Part shown: piece by piece, positions 1-10,954 of the stretch
How the letters are laid out: every line of letters begins with the position of its first letter
How positions within the stretch are numbered: the first letter of the stretch is position 1
DNA from: Boothiomyces macroporosus
Lineage: Eukaryota; Chytridiomycota; Chytridiomycetes; Rhizophydiales; Terramycetaceae
DNA length: 61,928 bases
Reading direction: 5' to 3'
NCBI GenBank assembly: GCA_027604185.1
Contig: JADGKB010000088.1
Span: forward strand, 1-61,928
Notes under the pieces: generated by a model
The model's database searches: none
Told to the model about the DNA's origin: nothing
Seen by the model: only the letters and a program-made list of their open reading frames with translations
Program-made: the position numbers and the translations under genes

Positions 1-74
1 TGTCAGCAATTTTTTGTTGTACATTGTTAAATTTGTTCAACTTTGAAACCCCCATTAGAATCTAAAAAAATATA

Positions 75-950
75 TTATAGAAATAGAACAAGAGATAATG
101 CTGCCCAGATATTCGCACTTGTAAATGTCGGTACCCCAGAGTTGCCTTCAGACTTTTCGCTCCCATTACTTTTCGGATTCAGACCTTGAATCGGACTTTG
201 TATCGCAGAACTTGACGGCTGATTAAGCCCTGAATTGTTATTGTCAATAACATTTGAGGTCCCGTTTCCAGTAGTCCCGCTAGACTGAGCACTCTGTTGG
301 TTCGAAACTCCACCGTTATTAACATTCGGATTGTTCTTGATTCCCGAATTAGTGTTAATAGAATTCAAATTACCAGAATTTGAATTTTGTGAGTTCATAA
401 TGGGGGAGTTTCCGTTGGTATTTGCATTATTATTGGATATCGAGTGACTGTTTGGTGTATTAGACGGCCTGCCTATTATTGTAACAACAGTTACATCTGT
501 GCTGCCTCCGCTTGGCAAGTCTACTACTGGCGCAGTAGTTGCTGTGGGTGGGGGCTTGAACTTTGGTACCGTAACATACGGTGAAAGCCCAAGGATGTAT
601 CCAATACCTCCTCCGAAAGAATTTATTCCAACTTCATCGCAGTGCCCAATACTAAAATGTGCTGTGAAATTGTCTGGTGCAATACTATGATCTTGCAGTA
701 TTTGGTACAGTTGCTGGGAAGCATCTTCAGACATACACAGCTTTCTAGTGCAACTGCTGTTATCTACTGATTGCATAAATGTAACCGTCAGGTTGTAGTC
801 GGTAAAACAGATGTCTGTAGGACAAATGAAATGGCTTTCAAGAGACCCCTGAAGTTAGCAATGCCTTACATAGACAGGTATAGGTTTTGTGGATTGTGTC
901 TGGCAAGCGTCTCCAAGTACTGCTGATATGAGAGAATACAGGTAAATCAT
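75..950 (-). CDS. Secreted Cys/Ser/Asn-rich protein, probably GPI-anchored (paralogue A)
   Basis: Two exons, 870-950 and 75-848, separated by a 21-nt intron (849-869) that carries an in-frame stop and a GCTAAC branch motif. The model gives 284 aa. It opens with a short hydrophobic signal peptide (MIYLYSLISAVLG), followed by an ectodomain of about 120 residues with paired cysteines and N-glycosylation sequons. A proline patch (KFKPPP) leads into a long Asn/Ser/Gly low-complexity stalk. The C-terminus is hydrophobic (ANIWAALSLVLFL), as in GPI-attachment signals. The cysteine spacing and the stalk-plus-hydrophobic-tail plan match the next gene, so the two look like paralogues. I recognise no family; a cell-surface or wall protein is inferred from layout only. 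Confidence 0.72.
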
Positions 951-1113
951 TGTCTATGAAGAAATTGGGTGATGCCGTTCTTTTTATTTGGGCTCTGAGC
1001 TTTCAGTTCCCAAAATAGAAGCAATGTTTCAGTGGTGCCCTCTGCGGTCCAAAAAACACAACCAAAGAAAAGATTTTGGTATTAATATTAGTTTTAAGCT
1101 ATTCACAAAATAA

Positions 1114-1779
1114 TTACGATATCAATAATATTACAGTAATGAAAACCAATTTCACCAGCCACGGGGTCGGTGAATTAAATGCGGAAGCGTTGTTTGCGGT
1201 TTGTTTTGCATCCAGTGGTGTGGCACTTAATAAAATGGATGCTGTTGGTGAAGATTGGACAGAATTTGTAGGGGTTGGTCCTGGAATTTGCCCTTTTGAA
1301 TCACCTGGGAATGTTATTGTACGTATTCCGTTAATGTGATTGCCGATAAAATCCGTTATCGTTTGAATAGAAGGTTCATCTTCTGTGTTGGCTGGGATTG
1401 GTATAGGAATAGTAGAAGTTTGTACGGGTGGAGGCTTCACGACAACGAGTTTTGAGCTCTGTGTAGACTGATTGCAGTATCCTGGGGTGTAGTCTATCTC
1501 TATCGTTGTGTTTGCAGTATGCGGGTAATAGCTGTTGATGATATCTTGAGATTGATGCGTCAGGCCTGCGATTAAAGAACTCTTACATAGATCGGATGTG
1601 CAATTATATTCAGCGGAAGTATTCCGCAATCCAACATCGATATTTTGAGGTAAAACGCATATTACAATTTGGCAGTGGGGTGCGTCCTTTCCAAACAAAG
1701 TGATATCTACAGTAGTGTTGTGAATCCTACACAGTCCGTTGACAAAACTAGTAGTATATAGCCATTTCATTGAGTGCAT
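1114..1779 (-). CDS. Secreted Cys-rich surface protein, probably GPI-anchored (paralogue B)
   Basis: A single open frame of 221 aa. The N-terminal region holds several cysteines and N-x-T/S sequons. A PPP linker and a Thr/Ser/Pro/Asn-rich stalk follow, and the protein ends in a hydrophobic tail (LVKLVFITVILLIS) typical of a GPI signal. Motifs around C-x-x-x-LC, the Q-x-x-I stretch and a late Y/H-C pair line up with the neighbour downstream, so this is probably a diverged tandem paralogue. The start ATG at 1779 lacks a strong signal peptide (MHSMKWLYTTSFVNG is only moderately hydrophobic), so an upstream mini-exon may be missing. Function unknown. Confidence 0.6.
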   Translation of the reverse strand: MHSMKWLYTTSFVNGLCRIHNTTVDITLFGKDAPHCQIVICVLPQNIDVGLRNTSAEYNCTSDLCKSSLIAGLTHQSQDIINSYYPHTANTTIEIDYTPGYCNQSTQSSKLVVVKPPPVQTSTIPIPIPANTEDEPSIQTITDFIGNHINGIRTITFPGDSKGQIPGPTPTNSVQSSPTASILLSATPLDAKQTANNASAFNSPTPWLVKLVFITVILLIS

Positions 1780-1895
1780 TTTTTATTTACAGTTTTCAAA
1801 AGAAAACAGGTGCTGTCAGTGCCCTAAAAGCCAGAAGTCAATGCATCGGCAGTTGATCTGATTTTCAAGTAATTACGGCAAGAAATGGAAAAACT

Positions 1896-2690
1896 TTATT
1901 GAATTTTGAATGGAGTTGCCTTGGCATCGTTTTGCCCCAAATTGCTCAAGTTAAAGAGCATTTCAACGGTAGCTAACTGGGAGTAGTGAGTATAGGCAGT
2001 GTTATCCTTTGAGCCTGGAGTAACCCCTCCTCCCATCAAGAGAGCATAAACTTGATTGGTTGTGTAGGACTCATCTTCATCAAAAGTGATCAGGAACAAA
2101 GTGTTTGCAAAGTATGGATTGGTGAAGAGAGGACCAATGGTGTTTTCGACCCAGTTGGAAGCAGTACCAACGTCGGTATCGTGTCCATCATTTTGCATAT
2201 TTGGAGTGTAGAATACATAGCTTGGAACCTTTTTGTTTTGAATATCGCTAGCTAATTGTGAAGCCGGGACAATGTTTGCGCATCTGGTGCTGTCTTTTGC
2301 GACAGTAGTGTACGAGATAAATGGGTTGTGTTTTCTTTTGTATGGATAGCTGTCGCCAGTGAAACAGTTGCCAGGGTAGTTTTCTTCATATGCTGCCCAT
2401 GTCTTTCCGCCAGCAGTCAAGATATCAACAATGCTCTTCTGTTTAACATTGACATTGCTATCTGAAGAAACCCCAAAAGTGCTTCCACCAATCATTGCAA
2501 CATAGTTTGGTTGGGATGGGTGAGCAACTGCCTTGTAATTGGTAAGCAGACGCCCTTGAGATGGCAAAGTAGTTCCCAAGTACTGATCTTGCATGGCAGT
2601 AGCATAATCAGTGTTTTCCAAGACAACGACAAAGAATCTATCGATGGTGGCAAATGCTGCAGTAATAAGGCAGAGGAATCTAAAGCTCAT
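1896..2690 (-). CDS. Secreted phosphoesterase / acid phosphatase (PF04185 type), copy 1
   Basis: 264 aa from the ATG at 2690, chosen because it opens directly with a signal peptide (MSFRFLCLITAAFA); an upstream in-frame ATG would add 17 polar residues in front. The mature part begins with FFVVVLENTDY and contains HPSQPNYVAMIGG and a late TFDEDES motif, the pattern of the phosphoesterase family that includes fungal secreted acid phosphatases. A role in releasing phosphate from extracellular esters is inferred from the family. The stop codon overlaps an AATAAA signal. A tandem paralogue lies 170 bp upstream on the same strand, and the N-terminal half is about 97% identical at DNA level to that copy. 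Confidence 0.85.
   Translation of the reverse strand: MSFRFLCLITAAFATIDRFFVVVLENTDYATAMQDQYLGTTLPSQGRLLTNYKAVAHPSQPNYVAMIGGSTFGVSSDSNVNVKQKSIVDILTAGGKTWAAYEENYPGNCFTGDSYPYKRKHNPFISYTTVAKDSTRCANIVPASQLASDIQNKKVPSYVFYTPNMQNDGHDTDVGTASNWVENTIGPLFTNPYFANTLFLITFDEDESYTTNQVYALLMGGGVTPGSKDNTAYTHYSQLATVEMLFNLSNLGQNDAKATPFKIQ
2275..2663. repeat. Near-identical block shared with 3241-3629 (paralogous phosphoesterase genes)
   Basis: The segment matches 3241-3629 at a constant offset of 966 bp with about 11 differences by eye, while flanking coding sequence of the same two genes is clearly more diverged. This points to partial gene conversion or unequal exchange. Confidence 0.75.
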
Positions 2691-2861
2691 TGCTCCATGC
2701 GAACATTTGTCCATTTTTATATTTGCCGCGGGATCGTGCACTCAGACGTTCCAATGATGCACGTTGCAACGTTTTGCAAATGTGGACGGCGTGGGTTAAA
2801 GCATTACGGCAGAGATATCAGACTTTTGCGGAATAAAGATCTAAATAATTCTAAGATACTT

Positions 2862-3650
2862 TTATTGAATGACAAATGGAGTGGCATTTGCATCATTTTG
2901 GCCCAAATTACCCAAATTGAATAACATCTCGACAGTTGCAAGTTGGGAATAATGAGTATATGCAGTGTCATCAGTACTTCCAGGAGTTACTCCTCCACCT
3001 AACAGGACGGCGTAAACCTGGTTTGTGGTGTATGATTCATCTTCATCAAAAGTGATCAGGAACAAAGTATTATTAAAGTACGGGTTTGTAAGCAAAGGCC
3101 CAATGGTGTTTTGTACCCAGTTGGAAGCAGTGCCAACGTCTGTGTCATGCCCATCGTCATTCATATTTGGAGTGTAGAAAACATAGTTTGGAACATTGCT
3201 GTTTTGAATATCAGTATCCAATTGTGAAGCAGGAACAATGTTTGCGCATCTGGTGCTGTCTTTTGCGACAGTAGTGTACGAGATAAATGGGTTGTGTTTT
3301 CTTTTGTATGGATAGCTGTCGCCAGTGAAACAGTTACCAGGGTAGTCCTCTTCGTAAGCACCCCATGTCTTTCCGCCAGCAGTCAAGATATCAACAATGC
3401 TCTTCTGTTTAACATTGACATTGCTATCTGAAGAAACCCCAAAAGTACTTCCACCAATCATTGCAACATAGTTCGGTTGGGATGGGTGAGCAACTGCCTT
3501 GTAATTGGTAAGCAGACGCCCTTGAGATGGCAAAGTAGTTCCCAAGTACTGATCTTGCATGGCAGTATCATAATCAGTGTTTTCCAAGACAACGACAAAG
3601 AATCTATCGATGGTGGCAAATGCTGCAGTGGCCAAGTATAAAAACTTCAT
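2862..3650 (-). CDS. Secreted phosphoesterase / acid phosphatase (PF04185 type), copy 2
   Basis: 262 aa from the ATG at 3650, which gives a clean signal peptide (MKFLYLATAAFA). It has the same family motifs as the neighbouring copy: VLENTDY, HPSQPNY and FDEDES. Identity to copy 1 is much higher in the N-terminal half than in the C-terminal half, where many synonymous and replacement changes occur. The AATAAA signal overlaps the TAA stop. If the small upstream ORF at 3682-3882 is real, the promoter of this gene would have to lie inside it. Secreted phosphatase activity is inferred from the family, and the pair suggests dosage or substrate specialisation. Confidence 0.85.
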   Translation of the reverse strand: MKFLYLATAAFATIDRFFVVVLENTDYDTAMQDQYLGTTLPSQGRLLTNYKAVAHPSQPNYVAMIGGSTFGVSSDSNVNVKQKSIVDILTAGGKTWGAYEEDYPGNCFTGDSYPYKRKHNPFISYTTVAKDSTRCANIVPASQLDTDIQNSNVPNYVFYTPNMNDDGHDTDVGTASNWVQNTIGPLLTNPYFNNTLFLITFDEDESYTTNQVYAVLLGGGVTPGSTDDTAYTHYSQLATVEMLFNLGNLGQNDANATPFVIQ

Positions 3651-3681
3651 TTTGATTTGTTGGTTGAGCAAGACAATCAAT

Positions 3682-3882
3682 TTATAGCTGCGGCAGTTCT
3701 CGCGCAAGGATACGCATGGTGGAATCCCTGTTCACCCCAAAATGTTTAAACGTTTCGGCACACCCACCAGATATCATGGCAACCAAAGAAAACATGGAAA
3801 AATAGAACGAATGATTGGCCAAGTAATAAATACGTCCCCAGTGAGTAATATAAAGGGAAATTGCGGCCGTGAGGGAGTTCAT
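3682..3882 (-). CDS. Possible small single-pass membrane protein (complex I NI9M/NDUFA3-like layout)
   Basis: A 66-aa frame with an amphipathic N-terminus, one hydrophobic segment (about residues 27-42) and a basic tail containing HFGVNRD. Length and order loosely resemble the small 9-kDa single-helix accessory subunit of mitochondrial complex I, but I cannot prove homology by eye. The start lies 6 bp after the upstream gene's stop and overlaps that gene's likely AATAAA signal, and the ORF ends 31 bp before the phosphoesterase start. It could instead be a chance frame inside that promoter. Reported because composition and hydrophobicity look protein-like. Confidence 0.35.
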   Translation of the reverse strand: MNSLTAAISLYITHWGRIYYLANHSFYFSMFSLVAMISGGCAETFKHFGVNRDSTMRILARELPQL

Positions 3883-3888
3883 TTATTA

Positions 3889-4488
3889 CTACAACGGAAA
3901 CGCTAATTCAATTTCCTCCTTTGAGTATCCCAAGTCTTTCATCATTTGTCTGGCTTTTAACTTCTCCATTTTGTTTCTGATTGTTTCCCGCACCAGCCGT
4001 GCCTCCATCAATTGGTTACTTAATTCCCATTTAGATGTCTCTTTTTTGGTGTCTTTATTTACGTGATTCAAAATTGAATCCAGTTCCTCCTCCAAATCAT
4101 CCATCATCTGTATTTTCTTTTCATCGCGATGCTTTTCTTCTTTCTGTTTTGCAGGAGCTTTCGTTGATATTTCTGGCTTGTCAAACTGGAACAAGATATT
4201 CTCCTTGTTACTGGAAACGTGTATTGTGTCATTTTTCTGGTATGCATCCTCAACATTTATTATCTTGATGGTATCGCCTGGTTTTGGCAGGTCTTCGACA
4301 TTTGTATTGGCATCGATTATTGTCAGCCGAAGAGCCCTGAGGGTTTCCTTTGTTATGCAATAGATACGAAAGTACGACTGCTCCACTTTACGTGAAGTGA
4401 CAGTTGCAACATATTCCAAATCAGAAAGAGGTTGTGGGGCTTCAGTCTTTTTCACACGGTTAGGTATATCCACAGATTCTTTGAGCAT
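3889..4488 (-). CDS. Hypothetical protein with predicted OB-fold and C-terminal coiled coil
   Basis: 199 aa from the ATG at 4488; the open frame extends five codons further but starts with TTG. Residues about 20-105 alternate beta-like segments (YVATVTSRKV, YFRIYCITKE, LRLTIIDAN, DTIKIINVEDAY, TIHVSSN), the pattern of an OB-fold as in RPA-like nucleic-acid-binding proteins. The rest is Lys/Glu-rich with strong heptad character and ends in KDLGYSKEEIELAFPL. I do not recognise the family. A DNA-binding or DNA-repair accessory role is only an inference from the fold pattern. The stop is followed within 3 bp by AATAAA. Confidence 0.55.
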   Translation of the reverse strand: MLKESVDIPNRVKKTEAPQPLSDLEYVATVTSRKVEQSYFRIYCITKETLRALRLTIIDANTNVEDLPKPGDTIKIINVEDAYQKNDTIHVSSNKENILFQFDKPEISTKAPAKQKEEKHRDEKKIQMMDDLEEELDSILNHVNKDTKKETSKWELSNQLMEARLVRETIRNKMEKLKARQMMKDLGYSKEEIELAFPL

Positions 4489-4565
4489 CAAGTAAATAAA
4501 CAAAAAAATACCAAAGACGGATTTATTTAAGCAGTAATTGGAGGTCGTTTTTGTGTCAAGGAAAT

Positions 4566-7427
4566 CTAGATTAGTTGTTGGTGTACCTTTTCTCCAAGAG
4601 CCAATGCAATACCTTGAGTTTTTGATCTAATGCGAATATGACCAGTGATTACGTTGTTGGTTAGTTCCAAACAGATGTTGGCAAGAGCATCTTCCCCGAA
4701 AATAGATTGTGAGTACATATTGGCTGCGAGGAACCCACAATCACCAGATAATGCATTTTCAGCGGTGAGACAATGCATATTTGTAGCCTTCAGAACAAAG
4801 TCAAGATACTGGCGAAGATCTTTGATATAAGTGGTGACGATAACTTTGTTTTCCCATTCAAATTCTTCCCACATACTTCTGAATTTCGTCTCGGAGCAAG
4901 TTTTTGGTTTAATGTAGTCCATGATATCAATGTGGATATCATTTAAAACGACCGAATTAAATTCAGATAGTACAGCACCGTCGTATACAATGTTACCAAA
5001 GATAATTCCGTTTTCAGTTGAGGAAACTTTAAAGTTTGCTTTTATGGAATGGAATCCGTGAGGACCAATGGTCTGTGGGGTTGGCTTTTCAACTAATTTC
5101 AAGTCTCCAAGAGCAGAAAACTCGATGGTCAAGTTTTGTAAAGTCTGGGGCGTTTGATTGATAATCAAAATTTCTAATTAGTTTGTAATTACCCAATATA
5201 ATATCGAATTGGTGGACATTGACATACACTTCCGCATACACAGGGTCTGAATACCCAGTTAATTGCATAATTCTGTTGAGTTTTGATATATAAATTTCTT
5301 GATCTGAACCTGCTCCAGTAGCTCTAGTTAAATCAGCAACATCTTCATCAGCAGCATTTTCGCCATTCTTTTTGCTTTTCAACAGTCTAAAGTTCACTAC
5401 GTCGTCAACTTGAGCTTTAATGTTGCTTCCCGAAGTTTTTGTATTGACTTTCTACCATTAGAATATCTTACGTCTCTTGATTCAATAATCTTTCCAAATG
5501 CCTTTCTTGAATCATTAAGGAAAGATTGAACCATTGCATTATCAATTGGGTTAGAAGCCAAGACTCTTATGCAAGTAACCAATCTGCCGTAAGAATCTTC
5601 ATCAATTTGAGCAGATACAAACGATGATTTTCCAACACGGATTATACTGGTAATAATCAGCATCACTTCGGTTTTGAAAGCATTGGCCTTAATAGGGCTT
5701 GCTATTTGAGCATATCGAAGTGCTAGTTTTGTCAAAGTGCTTCCTAGAACTGCAGTAACAAAGAAATCACCAGCGAAAATCAGTGTTCTAAGAGGGGGTC
5801 TAACTGAATGATTAGCAGTGCCATTTTGATTTCCATTTGCTGAAGAGTAAATGGTTTCAGTAGCATAGGTGCCATCAGCCAAAATTCGTTTAGGAGTACT
5901 GGATTTTACCTTTTCTTCAGCAACTGTTGGTGAGTGTGGTTCTTGAAGCATCTCTTCATGATCAACAATCGGTATAGGTCCAAGTGATTCTCTAATACTT
6001 TCCAAACTTCGTTCAATCAATTGCTCGTCGTTTGCGTATTCCCCAATTGCCCACAGTGCTCCTCGAAGAGTTCTGCCGGTTTTCATCTCCAGGAATGAAT
6101 CTAGCAAGCTAGAAGTAATGCTGGATCGAAGGTGCTCAAATCTTTCCATTACTTCTTTTACAAATGTGACTACATCAACGGCAGAAAGTTTGTTTGAATC
6201 GTTCAAAAATTCCATCAATACATGAACTACAGAGTCGGCTACTTCAGGGAACTTGATAGCACATGTATGGATTGATTGAATCAATAACTGGCGGTATTCG
6301 TTTGTCTTTTCGTATTCTTGATCATGAGTTTTGACCAACTCTTTTTTCAAGAAAGTGATTACTTCATCCACATTTCTTCCAGATACCATTTCCATGGCAA
6401 TAGAGAGACACTTTCTTCGTACAGACAGATCAGGACTAGAAACAACACGCAAGATATCCATAACTGAGTCGTCAAGGATTCTTTCATTCTTTTCACGGAG
6501 TTCGTTGATCCTGGAAAGGACAATTAGTTTAACATTATTATCTGATTCCTTTACCGCAAGTTCAATGTAACACGATGCAGCAGCTTTTACAGCGGATGCA
6601 TGACTAGATAAATACACCAAAGTATTGGCTGCTTCATATCTAACAGAAGGTGACGCAACAGTCAATAGTGAAATCACTGTTTGAATATATCGTGCCTTGT
6701 CTGCTGAAGGTGATCTACAATCTTTTCGAATCAGTTCAATAAAAGCAAGTTGTAGTTGCTGATCGAAATTAACAATCTGAGTTGCAACATTATGGAAATA
6801 TTGAACTGCTACAGGTAATGCAGTATTTATCAACATAATCAAAGCATTTCGTCTGGCACTTTGATCTGCTTCTGCTCCGAGATATGCTTCAATCAGTTCA
6901 TTTGCATCTGGAATCAGATATTGGTGGATTTTGAAGATGGAGAAAATTGCCAAGACTGCGTTTTTACGAACGTAAGGATGCTTGTGTTCTAGACACTGTC
7001 TAACTGAAGGAATCAGCGGTTCAAGAATGTCGGCTTCCTTTAATTTACATAGCAATCGCAAGCACTGGCCACGAATAAATTCGTTTGGGTGAAGCAGGTC
7101 ATTACGAAGCGCATTACTGATATTAGGCACATTTTACCATACTAACACCATTTCAGGTCTAGGAGTCCCATCCGAATTGCGCTTTGCGCATATTTCCCAG
7201 TACAGGAAGCAAAGTTTCTTTAATGGTTTATTCTTGGATGGCATCACAAATCTGATGACGTGCATCAACAGTCCATTCAGAGATTCCCCGTTCAACATCA
7301 TCGCCAAGATTGTTTTCATTGCCTGGATTTTTTGAGATTCCTTTCCAGTTTCTAGTTGCTTCTTCAAGTCATTAACCGGAATCTCTTTTTCGTCATTGCT
7401 TTGTATAAGCGTGTACGCTGCTTCCAT
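4566..7427 (-). CDS. SEC26: Coatomer subunit beta (beta-COP)
   Basis: Four exons (7138-7427, 5472-7116, 5193-5451, 4566-5173) with introns of 21, 20 and 19 nt give 933 aa, close to family length. Beta-COP is a COPI vesicle-coat subunit acting in Golgi-to-ER and intra-Golgi transport. The N-terminal adaptin-like solenoid holds the family string [20 protein letters not shown]. The C-terminal appendage region holds [46 protein letters not shown] and [14 protein letters not shown] motifs. The start was chosen at MEAAYTLIQ, which matches the usual beta-COP N-terminus. The junctions restore V-C-N-A-L-R-N-D-L and [12 protein letters not shown]. The gene is divergent to PUS1 across 299 bp. Confidence 0.97.
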
Positions 7428-7726
7428 TTCGATTATTTTTTGCAAGATTAAAAGTGCTTTTTGCAAACCTTGAGCAAACCAGATTCCCAATATATTTATG
7501 CGAGCACTTGTAGAGTCAATGAATCTCACTAACAGAGGTAACGGAATCACTTTGCAAGCAAGTACGTGGAATTTTGAGACTTCAAAGATCGATGAAACGG
7601 CCCGCTCTCCGTCTCAGATACTCTCAGGAAACAAATTCAGTGGTCGCTGGTTACCAGAGGGCTTTTGTGAATGTTTCGCTCTTTATTTTCATCAAAAAAA
7701 AATATTTAAGATTCTTTACAGTGCTA

Positions 7727-9212
7727 ATGAAGAGGAAAAACCATAAACAAAAAGATTTTCCGGCAAAGCAACCAAAGCTAGATGAACCCATTGCAGAACA
7801 TCTAGTCGCACTGTCGCTGAAACCAGTCGAATGCGGAGCACTTTCAGAAACTGAAAACTTGGAATATGAAAAGAAATATATCAACTCACAACGTAGAAAT
7901 AGAACTTTGGAAGAGGATCGCGGACCCAGAGAGCCAAATCCAAGCTCGATAAGAAAGCCAAAGAAGAAGGTTGCATTACTAATGAGCTATGCTGGAACAG
8001 GATACCATGGCATGCAAATGTATTTATTTTTAATTTAGTAATCCTCTATCTTCTTCAATTGAATTGGATTTGCACAAAGCTCTTGCCGCGTCTGGAGCAG
8101 TATCTCAAGATAATGCAATGGATCCAACCAAGGTACTTTATCTTTAACAAGTCTTCCTTTGTAAGATGCGCTAGAACCGACAAAGGTGTTCATGCTGCTG
8201 GCAACGTTGTTTCTTTGAAAATGTCATTGGATGATGGAATTATAGGAATGATTAATGAAAAACTGCCACCTCAAATCAGAGTATGGGGTTGGTCCAGAGT
8301 CCCAAACAAGTTTAGCGCAAAAGTCATGTGCGATTCTCGTATATACGAATACTTGCTCCCTACTTATTGCTTAAAAGATGTCGATCCATCTTTTTATCCG
8401 CATAGCAACGTCGCCCTCAACGCTAACTTTGATATTAGCAAACTGGATAGAAAATTAAACGAGCCACAAGAATTGCCTCCTATAGATAAACATCATTTGG
8501 AGAAATTGCAGAGCTATAGAGCCCCGCCAGAAAAGCTTGATGAATTAAAGGAAATTTTGGCAGAATATAAAGGGACAAAGCTGTATCATAACTTTACTGT
8601 CGGTAAAACCTCAAAAGATAAATCAGTCAAGAGGTATATCATTGATTTCCAGTGCGGAGAGCCGTTTGTCAGAGATGGAATTGAATGGGTTAGCTGTAAA
8701 GTACTTGGTCAAGCATTCATGCTCCATCAAATTAGAAAAATGATTGGGCTTGCTATTTTGATGGTTAGAAGCGGAACAAAGAAGGATCTTATTCAGCATT
8801 GCTTTGGTGAAGAACGAATGAACATTCCTAAAGCACCTGCCCTTGGATTACTACTTGAAAGAGTAATAGTTATTAACAAAGCCGGTATTTGATCATTACA
8901 ATGAGAAGGAGGGAACAAAAGAAGATCGAGATGTAATCGATTTCACTCCATTCCAAAAGGAAATCAACGAATTCAAAGAGAGATGGATTTACAAAGCGAT
9001 TTCTGACACTGAAAAGAATGAAGGACAGTAATAATGATTAATTCAGATTCGCGGACTGGTTGCGATTGGTAGACCAATGCAGTGATGACTACTCTTGGTT
9101 TTTAAACACCAAGAATTGTTTTGATCTTGGGCTACAGCCTGAAAATCTGTTCAAGAAAGGAACAAAAGCCAATGACGAAGAGGAACTCGTTGATGAAGAC
9201 GGCGAAGAGTAA
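7727..9212 (+). CDS. PUS1: tRNA pseudouridine synthase PUS1 (TruA family)
   Basis: Five exons (7727-8019, 8039-8132, 8152-8862, 8882-9027, 9047-9212) separated by four introns that are each exactly 19 nt; 469 aa. TruA-family enzymes isomerise uridine to pseudouridine in tRNA and some snRNA/mRNA, in nucleus and mitochondria. Seen: a basic N-terminal tail, the entry strand VALLMSYAGTGYHGMQ, the catalytic loop CARTDKGVHAAGN with the nucleophilic Asp, SRIYEYLLP, YHNFTVGK and the C-terminal core QAFMLHQIRKMIGLAI. The acidic C-terminal tail (EELVDEDGEE) is typical of eukaryotic PUS1. Each splice restores conserved text, for example MQI-NPLSSSIELDLHKA and LLER-PVFDHYNEKEG. Confidence 0.96.
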
Positions 9213-9323
9213 CGTGCCAATCATAGCTTACTTGAGCATTGATTATTTGGTGAAATATACTATTGATAACTGTTTAATCACCACTTTCCTTTTTAAGTGA
9301 TATTAATTTTTCAAATCAAAACG

Positions 9324-10888
9324 ATGTTGGCAAACCTGGTTCAGAATGAAACGTTTCTGTTTGGAGTAACCACTGGAATAGCACTTGTAGCGACAATCCA
9401 ATATTTTGCTGGATTCTTTACCAAACCAGCTGAATCACTTGAACCCTCAATCATCCAACCAGTAGTTGAACAATTTGGACCGCCAGCTTCACGACCTATA
9501 ACTCCAGCTTCGAATCTTGGGTCAGTGCTTGCAAACCTAGACGAGCATCTCGTCGTATCAACCGCAAAATTACAAAAGATTGTCTTGCATATGGTGACTG
9601 AATTTAAGAAAGGATTAGCCAACGATGGGGAAGTTATTGCAATGTTGCCATCTTATGTAATAAACAGACCTACTGGGAGCGAAGTTGGTGTATATTTGGC
9701 ATTGGACTTGGGTGGAACAAATTTCAGAGTTTGCAGAGTAAATCTGGAAGGATACGGGAATATGAGATTAACCTCGGCAAAATACACCATCTCTGACGAG
9801 TTGAAAACTGGACCTGGTGAGAAATTGTTTGAATTCTTGGCTGATTGTGTTGCTGCATTTTGTAAAGATTACGGGCTAGATCCAACTGGCGATTCCATTC
9901 CTATGGGTTTTACGTTCTCTTTCCCTTGTAAACAGATTGCAATCGATAAAGGTAAGTGGAACTAATTTAGGAATCCTTTTAACTTGGAGCAAAGGTTTTA
10001 TTTGTGATGGTGTCGTTGGAAAGGACGTAGTAGAATTTTTACAACGCCAATTTAAAAAGAAGGGACTAAACATTCAAATTAAGGTATGCTGATTCTTATC
10101 AAGGCAATCGTCAATGACACCGTTGGCACACTAATTGCACATGCTTACTCTGATCCTCAAACATATATTTCTGTCATTTTAGGCACTGGAACCAACGCTG
10201 CTTACGTTGAAAAAGTTGCCAATATTCGCAAATGGGGCTCTGGATCTGGTGAAGTCATCATCAATACTGAATGGGGAGCGTACAAGGAAGCCTCAATTTT
10301 ACCTATAACTCACTGGGATAACGCACTTGATCGTAAAACCACAAACCCTAAGCAACAGATATTTGAAAAGATGATCTCTGGGATGTACTTGGGAGAAATT
10401 GTCAGACTGATTTTGATTGATCTGATTAAATCTGGGGAATTGTTTAATGGGGTTGGTTCTCAATTGTTGGAAGAGCCTTACCACTTTGACACTGCTTACA
10501 TGTCCCGTATTGAAAGGTAAATCACTCTAACAATAGAGATCACTCTTTGGGGTTATCGGACACCAAACAAGTGTTGGAAGATGTAATGGGAGTTGTAAAC
10601 TCAAGCATTGATGATCGTCGTATAGTTAAACATGTCTGCGAACTCGTTGGAACTAGGGCAGCTCGTCTTGCTGCTGCTGGCGTCGCTGCTTTGGTTACAA
10701 AGATCAATCGTTTAGACGCATGTACAGTTGCCATTGACGGCTCATTATTTGAACATTATCCTCATTTTGGCAACAGAATGAGAGACGCTCTTCGCGAATT
10801 ACTCGGTATTACCGCACAAAACATTTTACTTGAACAAGCTAGAGATGGATCTGGACAGGGTGCTGCTTTAATTGCTGCTTTGGTATAA
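9324..10888 (+). CDS. Hexokinase, membrane-anchored (HXK copy 1)
   Basis: Four exons (9324-9951, 9971-10083, 10104-10516, 10537-10888; introns 19, 20 and 20 nt) give 501 aa. It phosphorylates glucose and other hexoses with ATP. The start at MLANLVQ is the first true ATG; the frame upstream has none. Residues about 11-32 form a hydrophobic segment (FLFGVTTGIALVATIQYF) that could anchor the enzyme to a membrane such as the mitochondrial outer membrane, which is inference. Core motifs: LALDLGGTNFRVCRV (phosphate loop), MGFTFSFPC, VNDTVGTLIAHAY, ILGTGTNAAYVE, TEWGAY, ISGMYLGEIVR and ARDGSGQGAALIAAL. A second hexokinase lies 14 kb away with a different intron set. Confidence 0.96.
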
Positions 10889-10954
10889 TATAGCACAGAT
10901 TACTTTTTAGTTTCTCGTATAACTCTGTTGTGACATCATCATTTTCACGTAAAC

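Noticed and set aside
2511..2924. Plus-strand 137-aa frame antisense to the phosphoesterase start
   Set aside because: It overlaps the signal peptide and promoter of a well-supported minus-strand gene and has no recognisable composition.
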